From an uncultured SAR116 cluster alpha proteobacterium (GTDB lineage: Bacteria > Pseudomonadota > Alphaproteobacteria > Puniceispirillales > Puniceispirillaceae): 64,000 nucleotides of DNA. The first letter of the stretch is position 1. The number at the start of each line of letters is the position of its first letter. Positions 41,900 through 50,168 of this stretch are shown here, in pieces. The notes under the pieces were generated by a model. The model was not told where the DNA came from and made no database searches. It worked only from the letters and a program-made list of their open reading frames with translations. A program made the position numbers and the translations under genes. The DNA lies in the NCBI GenBank assembly GCA_902547925.1, contig CACCQD010000004.1:28902-92901 (forward strand), in the 5' to 3' direction.

Positions 41900-43729
41900 T
41901 CAGACTGGATGACCTGCTGCGGCACTATTGATTATCCTAGTTAGACTGGCTTTTAAATAGCGCTTAGCCGACAGAGCTTCATAAATGTTGTCCCAGCCGC
42001 GCCTTTCCCATTCGAGCCTGGCCTCCATATCATTCTCACAGAATTCCATGCATTTTATCAGTCGCGGCGCTCCTTCATCAACGAAACGCCCTCCTGCTGA
42101 CGATCCATCGATTAAGAAGATCAACGCGGCAAGGGTCTTTGCTTGGGGATGTATAAAGCAAGAAGTGAAAGGCCAACAATGATTTCTAATCCATTCAAAA
42201 CCCAATGGGTGTAATGCTGCGTAGCGACTAAACAACATCAACCGCTCGATATTTCCGATAGCCTTAGCCGGTGCCGCGTGAGCAATTGACCTACCCGCGA
42301 AGGTCATCTTGTCATGTCGCATAATAAGTCCGTTTGCATGAAGGTGAGATAGATATGCGTTACCCTCAATGGCTGAAAGAGTGTAGGCTTGGTCCTCGGC
42401 ACGGTTGATGAAACTAGGCGTGAATGGCCGCCATCGCTGTAATGCTTGGGCGGTGATGCCGGTAGTCCCCCCAGTCACGTGAATGCGCTGAGAGCCCGCT
42501 TCAGTTTGCATAATTTCAGCTTCGGTAGAGACTGCTTGGGGCCACTGAGGGCAAAACAGACGATTAGAGGAAAAGTTCTTCTTAGTCTGAACGCCACTGG
42601 GTCTTTGAACGTCGGGCACAAATAATCCAGCCGTGGCATCGTCCTCATTAACAAGTCCTCCGGCCAGCATCCCGAGATCGACCTCCCGTCCGGCATGATC
42701 TCTGGCGCTTCCACCCCAGGCCGGGTTCATCAAATGTTGTAGAGCTGTTTGACCGGTGAAGGACAATAGCGCCGTTTGATCAAAAACCTGGTCAAGGTCA
42801 ATTTTAAATGTAAATGAAGCATTTGGGTTTACTGTCTGTTGCCAGAACAGGAGAAGAGTTTTTAGAAAACTGTAATGGCGGCCATAGGCGCCGTTTACTC
42901 CAAACACACTGCTGGCTGCGTCATCTCCTGGACAAAGTGTTTCGATCATTTGCTGGCAGCGGATCTCGTCAAACAAAAATACCCGCAGATGCTTTAACTC
43001 AAGATGCGTGCAAATAAGATTTCGCACATAATCTGCAGCAAGCTGTTCCATCCCCTCGTGGGTAACAGAGACCGAAATAGCGAGGTCGATCTTTGCATTA
43101 GGACGGAGTTGCCCCATGTCGCACTCTAGTTTTAAGGCCTCATCTAGCTTTTTTAAGCCATATAGGATTTCGTTTTCTTCTGGAGATGCATCCAGTGGGA
43201 CAGGGTGGTCATACCAAAAACTTTGCGGCATCGCTAATATCCGCCGCGCCTCTCGGCGAAGGTCAACTGGTATTAGAGAAGAATCGGGGTCCAGTGGTGG
43301 TGAGACAAGTGCGTTCGTGGTCAGCAAAAGTTCGGTTGAGGGATCAGTGAGGCCGCAAGCTGGATAACTAATCGCAAAAAGGCGTCGTCGTTCCTTGAGA
43401 GTGTCTGTCATGCCTTTTGGGTCTTTACTGGCAGCCTCTGCTGTCGGGCAAAAGATAGACCAAAGGTTAGAGATGTCTTCAAAATCTGTTCTTGCTTCCT
43501 CCAAAGCAGCTCTCAGAAATTTGTTGGTCGTTGTCGTAGCATTGCGGTCAACAAGTAAACCTGCATCTTTATGGTCCGGGTGGTTTGAAAACTCTTTGAG
43601 AAGCCAAGCACGACAAAGACGAGATTGTTTGTCTGGCGCAGAGGCAAAGGAAAGGCTGTCTTTATCGTTGGGGCCGATTAGATGTGTAGTTAGATAACTC
43701 AGTATTGAGGATTTGGAAGACATTGTCAT
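41900..43729 (-). CDS. 609-residue protein with GT-A glycosyltransferase-like motifs
   Basis: Not a family I can name. The central part shows signs of a GT-A fold: a hydrophobic strand then DxD (SFTFKIDLDQVF, about 310), and further on GGTTGITAQALQRWRPFTPSFINRAEDQAYTLSAI (about 425-455), whose Glu-Asp in RAEDQAY resembles the catalytic ED motif. The first ~200 residues are helical and polar. No signal peptide or TM helix. Divergent from the LacI-controlled uptake and hydrolysis operon across two palindromic operators, so probably co-regulated. It may synthesise or remodel the glycoside that the operon imports. Function is inference. Confidence 0.5.
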   Translation of the reverse strand: MTMSSKSSILSYLTTHLIGPNDKDSLSFASAPDKQSRLCRAWLLKEFSNHPDHKDAGLLVDRNATTTTNKFLRAALEEARTDFEDISNLWSIFCPTAEAASKDPKGMTDTLKERRRLFAISYPACGLTDPSTELLLTTNALVSPPLDPDSSLIPVDLRREARRILAMPQSFWYDHPVPLDASPEENEILYGLKKLDEALKLECDMGQLRPNAKIDLAISVSVTHEGMEQLAADYVRNLICTHLELKHLRVFLFDEIRCQQMIETLCPGDDAASSVFGVNGAYGRHYSFLKTLLLFWQQTVNPNASFTFKIDLDQVFDQTALLSFTGQTALQHLMNPAWGGSARDHAGREVDLGMLAGGLVNEDDATAGLFVPDVQRPSGVQTKKNFSSNRLFCPQWPQAVSTEAEIMQTEAGSQRIHVTGGTTGITAQALQRWRPFTPSFINRAEDQAYTLSAIEGNAYLSHLHANGLIMRHDKMTFAGRSIAHAAPAKAIGNIERLMLFSRYAALHPLGFEWIRNHCWPFTSCFIHPQAKTLAALIFLIDGSSAGGRFVDEGAPRLIKCMEFCENDMEARLEWERRGWDNIYEALSAKRYLKASLTRIINSAAAGHPV

Positions 43730-43788
43730 GTGGAGTTTTCGTGCTGTTCGTTATGAAAATTAAAATATTGTAGGCTAGGTCATTATTT

Positions 43789-43806
43789 ACCGAAAGCGTT
43801 TTCGGT
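43789..43806. promoter_or_regulatory. LacI-type operator O1
   Basis: ACCGAAAGCGTTTTCGGT: 7-bp inverted arms ACCGAAA/TTTCGGT. Overlaps the first base of a TTGACA -35 box at 43806 and lies between the divergent glycosyltransferase-like and lacI genes. Confidence 0.8.
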
Positions 43807-43834
43807 TGACACCGAAAGCGCTTTCGTCAAATGT
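43806..43834 (+). promoter_or_regulatory. Promoter of the lacI-led operon with operator O2 in the spacer
   Basis: TTGACA (43806-43811), 17-bp spacer and a poor -10 (AAATGT). The spacer contains CGAAAGCGCTTTCG (43813-43826), a perfect 14-bp palindrome of LacI-family type. A bound repressor would block this promoter, implying autoregulation. Confidence 0.65.
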
Positions 43835-43849
43835 TTTTTTGGGGGAAAA

Positions 43850-44932
43850 ATGAAGCTAAATACAATTGCGCAGCGGTTAAAACTGTCAGAAAGCACAGTA
43901 TCGCGCGCACTGAATGATTATCAGGATATTTCTGCAGATACCAAGGCGCTGGTACGTAAGGCAGCCAATGAACTTGGCTATGTTCCAAATCCCCACGCAC
44001 GTCGCCTAGCATCCGGTAAGGCTGACAATATAGCTTACGTCATGCCGCGCTCAGATGGCCAGGTCAATGCGTCTTTTCTGGTTGAATTGATGACTGGAAT
44101 GGCTGAAGCGCTCAACGCCAAGGGATGGGATTTGTCGGTGCTAGTGCCGAATAGTGCTGAAGAAGAAATCGATATATTTCAAAAAATTTCACGTACCCGT
44201 CATGTCAGCGGGCTGATCATTTCACGTACCCTTACACGTGATGTTCGTTTTAAAATTTTGCATGAACTAAAAATTCCGTTCGTATCGCACGGACGGTCAA
44301 TGGACAGTGGCGCCGCCGCCTGGATCGATGTAGACAATGTAACTGCTTTTTACGATATGACGGCACATTTTATTGCGTTGGGGCATCGCCGTATTGCTCA
44401 TATCGGTGGAGAAGAAAGCTATAATTTTTCTGCGCAGCGAGCGCGCGGCTGGCGTGATGCACTTGTGCAAGCTGGTATTATGGTTGATCCAGATTTCCAT
44501 CAGAAAGCCGAACTCAGCTATGCCGGCGGTGCTCTTGCCATGCAAAGTCTTCTTATGCTGGCTGAGCCACCAACTGCCGTGTGTTGTATTTCAGACCATG
44601 TTGCTATCGGCGCAATGCGCGCCCTTCGTGACTGCGGTTTGGTGCCGGGCCGTGAAGTGTCTGTCATCGGATATGACGGGCTTGAGATCGGGAACTGGCT
44701 CGAGCCTCCTCTATCAACAATGAAACAGCCCCTTCAATCTGCAGGACAGCAACTAGTCGAAATTGTCATTAATATGGTCGAGCATGGGGACTCCCCAAAG
44801 GATCATCAAAAACTCTACCGCGCAACGTTGGTGCGGCGAGGAACGGACAACCCCCCCGTGCCGGGTTGGCCGAAACGTCTGTCGGGATATCGACAGGATA
44901 AAAACACAACATTTGTAGGAGAGGAAAAATGA
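43850..44932 (+). CDS. LacI-family transcriptional regulator
   Basis: 360 residues. N-terminal HTH LNTIAQRLKLSESTVSRALNDYQDISADTKALVRKAANELGYVPNPHARRLASGK, then the periplasmic-binding-like effector domain (IAYVMPRSDGQVNASFLVELMTGMAEAL; HRRIAHIGGEESYNFSAQRARGW; TAVCCISDHVAIGAMRAL; VIGYDGLEIGNWLEPPLSTM). GGGGG lies just before the ATG. First gene of the operon, with the solute-binding gene overlapping its stop by ATGA. Very likely represses this operon through O1/O2 and is released by the imported sugar or a derivative. Confidence 0.92.
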   Translation: MKLNTIAQRLKLSESTVSRALNDYQDISADTKALVRKAANELGYVPNPHARRLASGKADNIAYVMPRSDGQVNASFLVELMTGMAEALNAKGWDLSVLVPNSAEEEIDIFQKISRTRHVSGLIISRTLTRDVRFKILHELKIPFVSHGRSMDSGAAAWIDVDNVTAFYDMTAHFIALGHRRIAHIGGEESYNFSAQRARGWRDALVQAGIMVDPDFHQKAELSYAGGALAMQSLLMLAEPPTAVCCISDHVAIGAMRALRDCGLVPGREVSVIGYDGLEIGNWLEPPLSTMKQPLQSAGQQLVEIVINMVEHGDSPKDHQKLYRATLVRRGTDNPPVPGWPKRLSGYRQDKNTTFVGEEK

Positions 44933-46272
44933 AAAAGTTCCATTTGGCTGCTGCTTCTGCAATCGTCACTGTGATGATTGCCGGCGTGGCACATGCCGAC
45001 ACAATTAGGTTCTGGACTACGGAAAACCAGCCAGAACGCCTTGCTAAACAGGAGGCCATGGCTGCTGACTTCAACAAAAGGACAGGCCACAAGGTTGAAG
45101 TGATACCAGTCGAGGAAAAGGATCTGGGCACGCGGACAACGGCTGCATTCGCCGCCGGTGATCTTCCTGACGTAATTTACCATACAATACAGTATGTTTT
45201 GCCATGGGCAGAGGCGGGTATTTTAGATGTAGAGGCCAATGATGATGTGGTTGACGCATTGCAGAAAAATACGTTTGCACCTGGTGCCATTGCCATGGCC
45301 CAATTTGATGGGATGACTGCTGCTGTTCCTGTAGATGGATGGACACAGATGGTTGTTTACCGCAAGGATCTATTCGATTCTGCAGGTCTTGCTGCGCCGA
45401 CAAGCTATGCTGCAATCGAGGCTGCTGTCGATGCGCTTCACAATCCACCGTCCATGTATGGTTTTGTGGCGCCTAACAAGGTTGATGAGAACTTTATGAG
45501 CCAGGTTTTGGAACATGTGTTCCTTGCTAATGGTGTATCACCGGTTAGTGCTGATGGATTTGCACCGTTTGATGTGGCTTCCACCACAGAAGTTCTGGAT
45601 TTTTACAAGAAAATTTCCAAAGCGTCTCCTCCTGGTGAGCTGTTTTGGAAACAGTCACGCGAAATGTATTTCGCTGGTAAGGCCGCTATGATCATCTGGT
45701 CACCATTCATCCTCGACGAGCTTGCTGGCTTGCGGGACTCTGCTCCGCCAACCATCAATGATGATCCAACCTCAGGCGAGCTTGCTTCGAAGACTGGGAT
45801 AGTGACAACCTTTGGCGGTCCGTCGAAGGCGTCTGGTGCCGCATGGGCTGATATTCGATACTTTGGGATCACCAGCGACGCAAACACTGATGTCGCAGCT
45901 GAGTTCGTGACCTATTCCATGAAAGATGGTTACACCAGCACTTTGTCAATTGCACCAGAGGGCAAGTTTCCCGTGCGCCGTGGTGAGCCTACCGATACAG
46001 CCCGCTATGTCAAAGCCTGGTCAAAGCTTCCAGTCGGTGTTGATCGGAAGGCACCACTGTCTGAGCTTTATGCCCCGGCAATGATAAATCGCATTGTTGG
46101 TGGCCTGGAAACTGCAGACCGTTGGGGGGTCAAGGAGGGTCAGCTCTCACTTGCTTCTAAGATCATTAATTCACAGGCAATAAATAGAATTGTTCGCCAG
46201 TATATCGACGACGAGATTAGCTCGTCCGATGCTGTAGCCAAGATGAACGCCGAACTAGCATCCATCGAGTAG
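44929..46272 (+). CDS. ABC transporter sugar-type solute-binding protein
   Basis: 447-residue family 1 extracellular solute-binding protein. Signal peptide MKKFHLAAASAIVTVMIAGVAHAD. The mature start TIRFWTTENQPERLAKQEAMAADFNKRTGHKVEVIPVEEKDLGTRTTAAFAAGDLPDVI is classic for MalE/UgpB-type proteins, as is PVDGWTQMVVYRKDLFDSAGLAAPTSY. Delivers a carbohydrate or glycoside to the two permeases. A hairpin directly after its stop may stabilise its mRNA segment. Confidence 0.92.
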   Translation: MKKFHLAAASAIVTVMIAGVAHADTIRFWTTENQPERLAKQEAMAADFNKRTGHKVEVIPVEEKDLGTRTTAAFAAGDLPDVIYHTIQYVLPWAEAGILDVEANDDVVDALQKNTFAPGAIAMAQFDGMTAAVPVDGWTQMVVYRKDLFDSAGLAAPTSYAAIEAAVDALHNPPSMYGFVAPNKVDENFMSQVLEHVFLANGVSPVSADGFAPFDVASTTEVLDFYKKISKASPPGELFWKQSREMYFAGKAAMIIWSPFILDELAGLRDSAPPTINDDPTSGELASKTGIVTTFGGPSKASGAAWADIRYFGITSDANTDVAAEFVTYSMKDGYTSTLSIAPEGKFPVRRGEPTDTARYVKAWSKLPVGVDRKAPLSELYAPAMINRIVGGLETADRWGVKEGQLSLASKIINSQAINRIVRQYIDDEISSSDAVAKMNAELASIE

Positions 46273-46280
46273 ACAAATCT

Positions 46281-46308
46281 GTGGGCAGCTTCTTTAACGG
46301 CTGCCCAC
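46281..46308 (+). promoter_or_regulatory. Intercistronic hairpin after the solute-binding gene
   Basis: Nine-bp perfect stem GTGGGCAGC/GCTGCCCAC, 10-base loop, no T run. Probably an mRNA 3'-end stabiliser giving more binding protein than permease, as known for many ABC operons. Confidence 0.65.
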
Positions 46309-46342
46309 TGCTCACTGACATACCTCCGGTCCCGAAAGAAAT

Positions 46343-47635
46343 ATGTCACGTACCTCAAGATCAGACTTCAACGGAGAGTTGGCCCGTCGCGAGAAACGGT
46401 TGGCTTATTTGTTATTATTACCGACATTTATTCTGATTCTGGCAATCGTGCTGCTGCCATTGTTAACAAATTTTTGGATTTCCTTCAAACCTGTCAAGTT
46501 GGGCGATCTGCGCCCGCCATCCTTAATTATCAAAGAAGCGCTGCGTGGGGCGATTGCTTCGCCTGGTGATATTTTCAAGATCGAATATCGGTTTCGCAAT
46601 TCCTCTGTAAAGTATCCCCTCACTGAGGCGTCATTACGTGACACACTACCTGACGGATTATTAATTACCACACTTGACCCGGCATGTGAAATCATATCCG
46701 AAGAGGGGGGGCGGACCATTTTCTGCACGCTCGGTGATCTGGATGCAAAGGCACGTGGTAAGCTCGTCGTCGAGGCTGTGCTTGAAGAACCGATGCTGGT
46801 CAACAAGGATATTTTAAAAGCCAGCAAGCCGGAGACGCTCTTCATAGCACAGAATGTACTGACATCTTTTGAATTCACCCTAGAGAACTTTAAGAAAGTA
46901 TTTTCTGCCGCAGAATTCTGGAATGTGCTGAAGACATCAATCTACTATACGGTTTTTGGCACAGCGGGGGCATTGTTGTTTGGCCTGTTTGCGGCGCAGA
47001 TAATGCTTAAAACATTTCCTGGCAGGTCGATAATCCGTGGATTGTTTCTATTTCCTTACGTCGCACCAGTTATCGCCGTCGCGTTTTCCTGGGTAGTGCT
47101 ATTCGATCCATTCTCCGGTGTAGTGAATACTATGCTGTTACAGCTTGGCGCTGCAGAGGGCCCAATCAATTTTTTTGGCCAGCGTAAAGTGGATATCAGC
47201 GTTTTTGGCCTGACAATTGAATTTCCTATCGCACTCAGTATGGTCATACTATTTGAGATATGGCGTTATTTTCCTCTGTCATTTCTGTTCATTCTGGCGC
47301 GCATGCAGTCAATACCTTCAGATATATACGAAGCAGCAGAAATGGACGGGGCCACACCGTTACAGCAATTCTGGTCATTGTCGTTGCCATTTATCGCCGG
47401 TATTTTGGCCGTGCTTTTTTTGCTACGCTTTATCTGGACCTTTAACAAGTTTGACGACATTTTCCTTTTGACAGGTGGTAATGCCGGAACACGAACCCTC
47501 ACAGTAAATGTGTATGAACAGGCGTTCGCCATTTCCAATCTGGGAGCAGGTGCGGCTGTGGCAGTGGTTATTTTTGTCTTTCTACTGATCTTCTCAGTCA
47601 TTTTTATTCGCTTCTCACCAAAGGATGCCGGCTGA
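46343..47635 (+). CDS. ABC sugar permease (MalF-like) with a DUF11-like domain in its first periplasmic loop
   Basis: 430 residues. TM1 (LLLLPTFILILAIVLLPLLTNFWISF) is followed by a ~130-residue periplasmic insert. The insert reads PGDIFKIEYRFRNSSVKYPLTEASLRDTLPDGLLITT...GGRTIFCTLGDLDAKARGKLVVEAVLEE, which matches the DUF11-type beta-sandwich pattern (xDxLPxGL ... CxLGxLxxG). The usual permease core follows, with EAA loop DIYEAAEMDGATPLQQFWSLSLPFIAGIL (about 330-360). MalF of E. coli also has an Ig-like periplasmic P2 loop that touches the binding protein; a similar role is inferred. Confidence 0.88.
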   Translation: MSRTSRSDFNGELARREKRLAYLLLLPTFILILAIVLLPLLTNFWISFKPVKLGDLRPPSLIIKEALRGAIASPGDIFKIEYRFRNSSVKYPLTEASLRDTLPDGLLITTLDPACEIISEEGGRTIFCTLGDLDAKARGKLVVEAVLEEPMLVNKDILKASKPETLFIAQNVLTSFEFTLENFKKVFSAAEFWNVLKTSIYYTVFGTAGALLFGLFAAQIMLKTFPGRSIIRGLFLFPYVAPVIAVAFSWVVLFDPFSGVVNTMLLQLGAAEGPINFFGQRKVDISVFGLTIEFPIALSMVILFEIWRYFPLSFLFILARMQSIPSDIYEAAEMDGATPLQQFWSLSLPFIAGILAVLFLLRFIWTFNKFDDIFLLTGGNAGTRTLTVNVYEQAFAISNLGAGAAVAVVIFVFLLIFSVIFIRFSPKDAG

Positions 47636-48864
47636 TGAGGTTCTGGATGACAGGAATGTTCGCCAGTGCATTGACGGGCTTAGTCTGGGTCGGTCTGTGG
47701 CATTTGGTGTTGACTATGATGGCCATCCTTGCGACGGGTGCTGCCTTGCCTCTAGCCCTTGGCCCAGCTGCATTTTCCGGTCTTGTGGCAGGTGTGTTTG
47801 CTGCATTGCAGCGGCCGTCATTATTACGCAACCGGAGGATGACTGGCATTATCTTGATCGCATGCCTGCTGTTCAGTTTTTCACTTGGCACGCCGTTTGA
47901 TCCGGAAAGTCTTTTGGCCCCGTGGCAAAGTTTGCTGCTGCTGGTATTGGCATCGGCAGCTGGCTGGTTGAGCATTGAAAAAACAGTTGGGCCTGCCAAT
48001 GCTGGATTTATGACGCGCTACGGGACTGAAGAATTCTACCTACGTTTATTTTGGGGGTTGGGACTGATGATGTTCGTGCTGATCGTCGCCGTGCCTTTCT
48101 ATGTGATGGTGATGACCAGCCTAAAAAGTCAGCATAGCCTGATGATCAATCCGCTCGACTTCTCCATTGATTACAGTCTTGGCGTGACGAAGCTGCTAAG
48201 TTCATACATAGAACTTTTCACCGATTACGGTTTTATGACTCTGCTGGTCAATTCAGCAGTGGTATCTGTGGCGACTGTGATAATCACATTGCTGTTTTCC
48301 GTTCCGGGGGCCTATGCGGTAGCTAAATTGCGTTTTCCAGGGCGCAAGTGGCTGTCTGGTTCGGTGCTTCTGATATATCTGATTCCGGCAATTATTCTCG
48401 TGATCCCTCTATATGCCATTTTCAGCCAGCTTGGCATGCGCAATTCACTGTTTGCCTTATGTATCGTGTATCCGGCAACCACGATCCCTGTAGCGGTTTA
48501 TATGCTACGCGGATATTTTGCCGGTCTCCCATCTGATCTGGATGATGCAGGGTTAATGGATGGGCTATCACGGCTACAAATCATTACAAACATTGCGATG
48601 CCATTGTCTATGCCAGCAATTGCGTCTGTCGCGCTTTATGTCTTTATGATTGCTTGGAACGAGTTTTTGTTCGCTTTCATGTTTCTTGATGATGTGAAGC
48701 TTTTCACGCTTTCGCGAGGGATCGTATCCTTGAATTCATCTGAAGTGCCCCGCCAACATCTTATGGCAGGTGCGGTCATCGCGACAGCTCCCGTATTATT
48801 CCTTTTTCTCTGGTTTGAAAGATTCTTGGTGTCTGGTCTGACAGCAGGGAGCGTGAAAGGCTAA
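47635..48864 (+). CDS. ABC sugar permease (MalG-like) with an extra N-terminal membrane region
   Basis: 409 residues, longer than the ~280 typical of MalG. The first ~125 residues form three to four extra hydrophobic helices (MFASALTGLVWVGLWHLVLTMMAILATGAALPLALGPAAFSGLVAGVFAAL...). The canonical permease follows (FVLIVAVPFYVMVMTSLKSQHSLM; EAA loop SDLDDAGLMDGLSRLQIITNIAMPLSMPAIASVALYVFMIAWNEFLFA). ATG overlaps the previous stop. Partner of the DUF11-loop permease. Confidence 0.9.
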   Translation: MRFWMTGMFASALTGLVWVGLWHLVLTMMAILATGAALPLALGPAAFSGLVAGVFAALQRPSLLRNRRMTGIILIACLLFSFSLGTPFDPESLLAPWQSLLLLVLASAAGWLSIEKTVGPANAGFMTRYGTEEFYLRLFWGLGLMMFVLIVAVPFYVMVMTSLKSQHSLMINPLDFSIDYSLGVTKLLSSYIELFTDYGFMTLLVNSAVVSVATVIITLLFSVPGAYAVAKLRFPGRKWLSGSVLLIYLIPAIILVIPLYAIFSQLGMRNSLFALCIVYPATTIPVAVYMLRGYFAGLPSDLDDAGLMDGLSRLQIITNIAMPLSMPAIASVALYVFMIAWNEFLFAFMFLDDVKLFTLSRGIVSLNSSEVPRQHLMAGAVIATAPVLFLFLWFERFLVSGLTAGSVKG

Positions 48865-48868
48865 CTTG

Positions 48869-50158
48869 ATGGCACAACGAATCCAGGAAGCAATTAACAT
48901 TATTAAGATGAATGACCGAGGAGGCTATACGGTTCCCACAAATCAACTTTATCCATACCAGTGGAATTGGGACTCCGCTTTCACTGCGCTAGGTATATGG
49001 CATTTCAATAAATGGCGCGCGTGGCTCGAAATCATGTCCTTGCTCGATGGCCAGTGGCAGGACGGCATGATTCCGCATATCGTTTTCCGTCACAATGACC
49101 CAGATTATTTTCCGGGGCCCGCGATTTGGGATACCAATACTGAACCGCCAACGAGCGGACATTCACAGCCACCAGTATTGGCTAGCATTATCTGGCGGTT
49201 TGTTCAGATGGGAACTGATTATGATAAACGAAAAGCTATTGAAGTTTTCCCTAAACTGATGGCGTATCACCGTTGGTTCAGCAATGCCCGTGATCCAAAT
49301 AACCTGGGAATAATTAGTATCATCCATCCCTGGGAGTCAGGCCGTGACAATTGTCCTGACTGGGACATTGGTATGCAAAACATCGTGATTTCGGGTAATC
49401 TAGAGCGTTATACTAGGCGTGACACCTCTCATGTGGACAGTAACCAGCGACCTACGCAAGACCAATATGACCGTTTCATCACAATCGTTAATTTTGGCCG
49501 TGAATGTGATTGGGACAGCCAAACTATCTATGCCAATGGTCCGTTCCTTATGGCAGACCCAGGGGTACAGTTTATTTTCCTTCGCGCCAGCCGCGACTTG
49601 TTGGCAATGGCGCATCACCTAGAAATGGATTTGGCCATTGATGAAATCAAAGGCTGGGTTGAACAGGTTGAAGCTGGTTCAGACTTTTTGTGGAATGACG
49701 TGGTTGGTGGTTATTGTGCACGCGATTTGCGAACCGGTCAGTTCAGCGATGCAATCACTAACGCTTCAATGCTGAGCTTTTTTGCTGATGTTGGTTCACC
49801 TGAACAGCGAAAGAGCATGGAGGCGCATTGTCGGCGCATTCTTGGTGCTAGTGCCTTTGGCATGCCTAGTTGGGACCCAGATCATCAAGCGTTTGAGTCA
49901 CAACGCTATTGGCGCGGTCCTGTCTGGGCTATCATGAACCACATGGTTATCAGCGGACTTGAGGACGCTGGACTTGTCGATCTGGCGGCGCGCGTGCGCA
50001 ATGACACAATCAACCTGATTAATGAGCACGGTATGGCGGAATATTTTGATCCACGTGATGGTGATGGTCTTGGGGGGATGGATTTTTCATGGACCGCGGC
50101 CGTTTATCTCGATCTTTACAAAACCGAAGTTGCGGCATCAATTGTAGCGGCTGGGTGA
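48869..50158 (+). CDS. GH63-like glycoside hydrolase (glucosylglycerate/mannosylglycerate hydrolase type)
   Basis: About 429 residues with an (alpha/alpha)6-barrel signature. QLYPYQWNWDSAFTALGIWHFN (about 27-48) and DGMIPHIVFRHNDPDYFPGP follow the mannosylglycerate/glucosylglycerate hydrolase pattern. HPWESGRDNCPDWD (about 150) carries the likely acid Asp. RYWRGPVWAIMNHMVISG and HGMAEYFDPRDGDGLGGMDFSWTAAVYLDL (about 395-425) carry the likely base Glu. No signal peptide, so it acts in the cytoplasm on the imported glycoside. ATG 48869 is used rather than the TTG just before it. Substrate class is inferred from motifs; trehalase-like or other GH63 activity is possible. Confidence 0.75.
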   Translation: MAQRIQEAINIIKMNDRGGYTVPTNQLYPYQWNWDSAFTALGIWHFNKWRAWLEIMSLLDGQWQDGMIPHIVFRHNDPDYFPGPAIWDTNTEPPTSGHSQPPVLASIIWRFVQMGTDYDKRKAIEVFPKLMAYHRWFSNARDPNNLGIISIIHPWESGRDNCPDWDIGMQNIVISGNLERYTRRDTSHVDSNQRPTQDQYDRFITIVNFGRECDWDSQTIYANGPFLMADPGVQFIFLRASRDLLAMAHHLEMDLAIDEIKGWVEQVEAGSDFLWNDVVGGYCARDLRTGQFSDAITNASMLSFFADVGSPEQRKSMEAHCRRILGASAFGMPSWDPDHQAFESQRYWRGPVWAIMNHMVISGLEDAGLVDLAARVRNDTINLINEHGMAEYFDPRDGDGLGGMDFSWTAAVYLDLYKTEVAASIVAAG

Positions 50159-50168
50159 GGGCAGTGAG

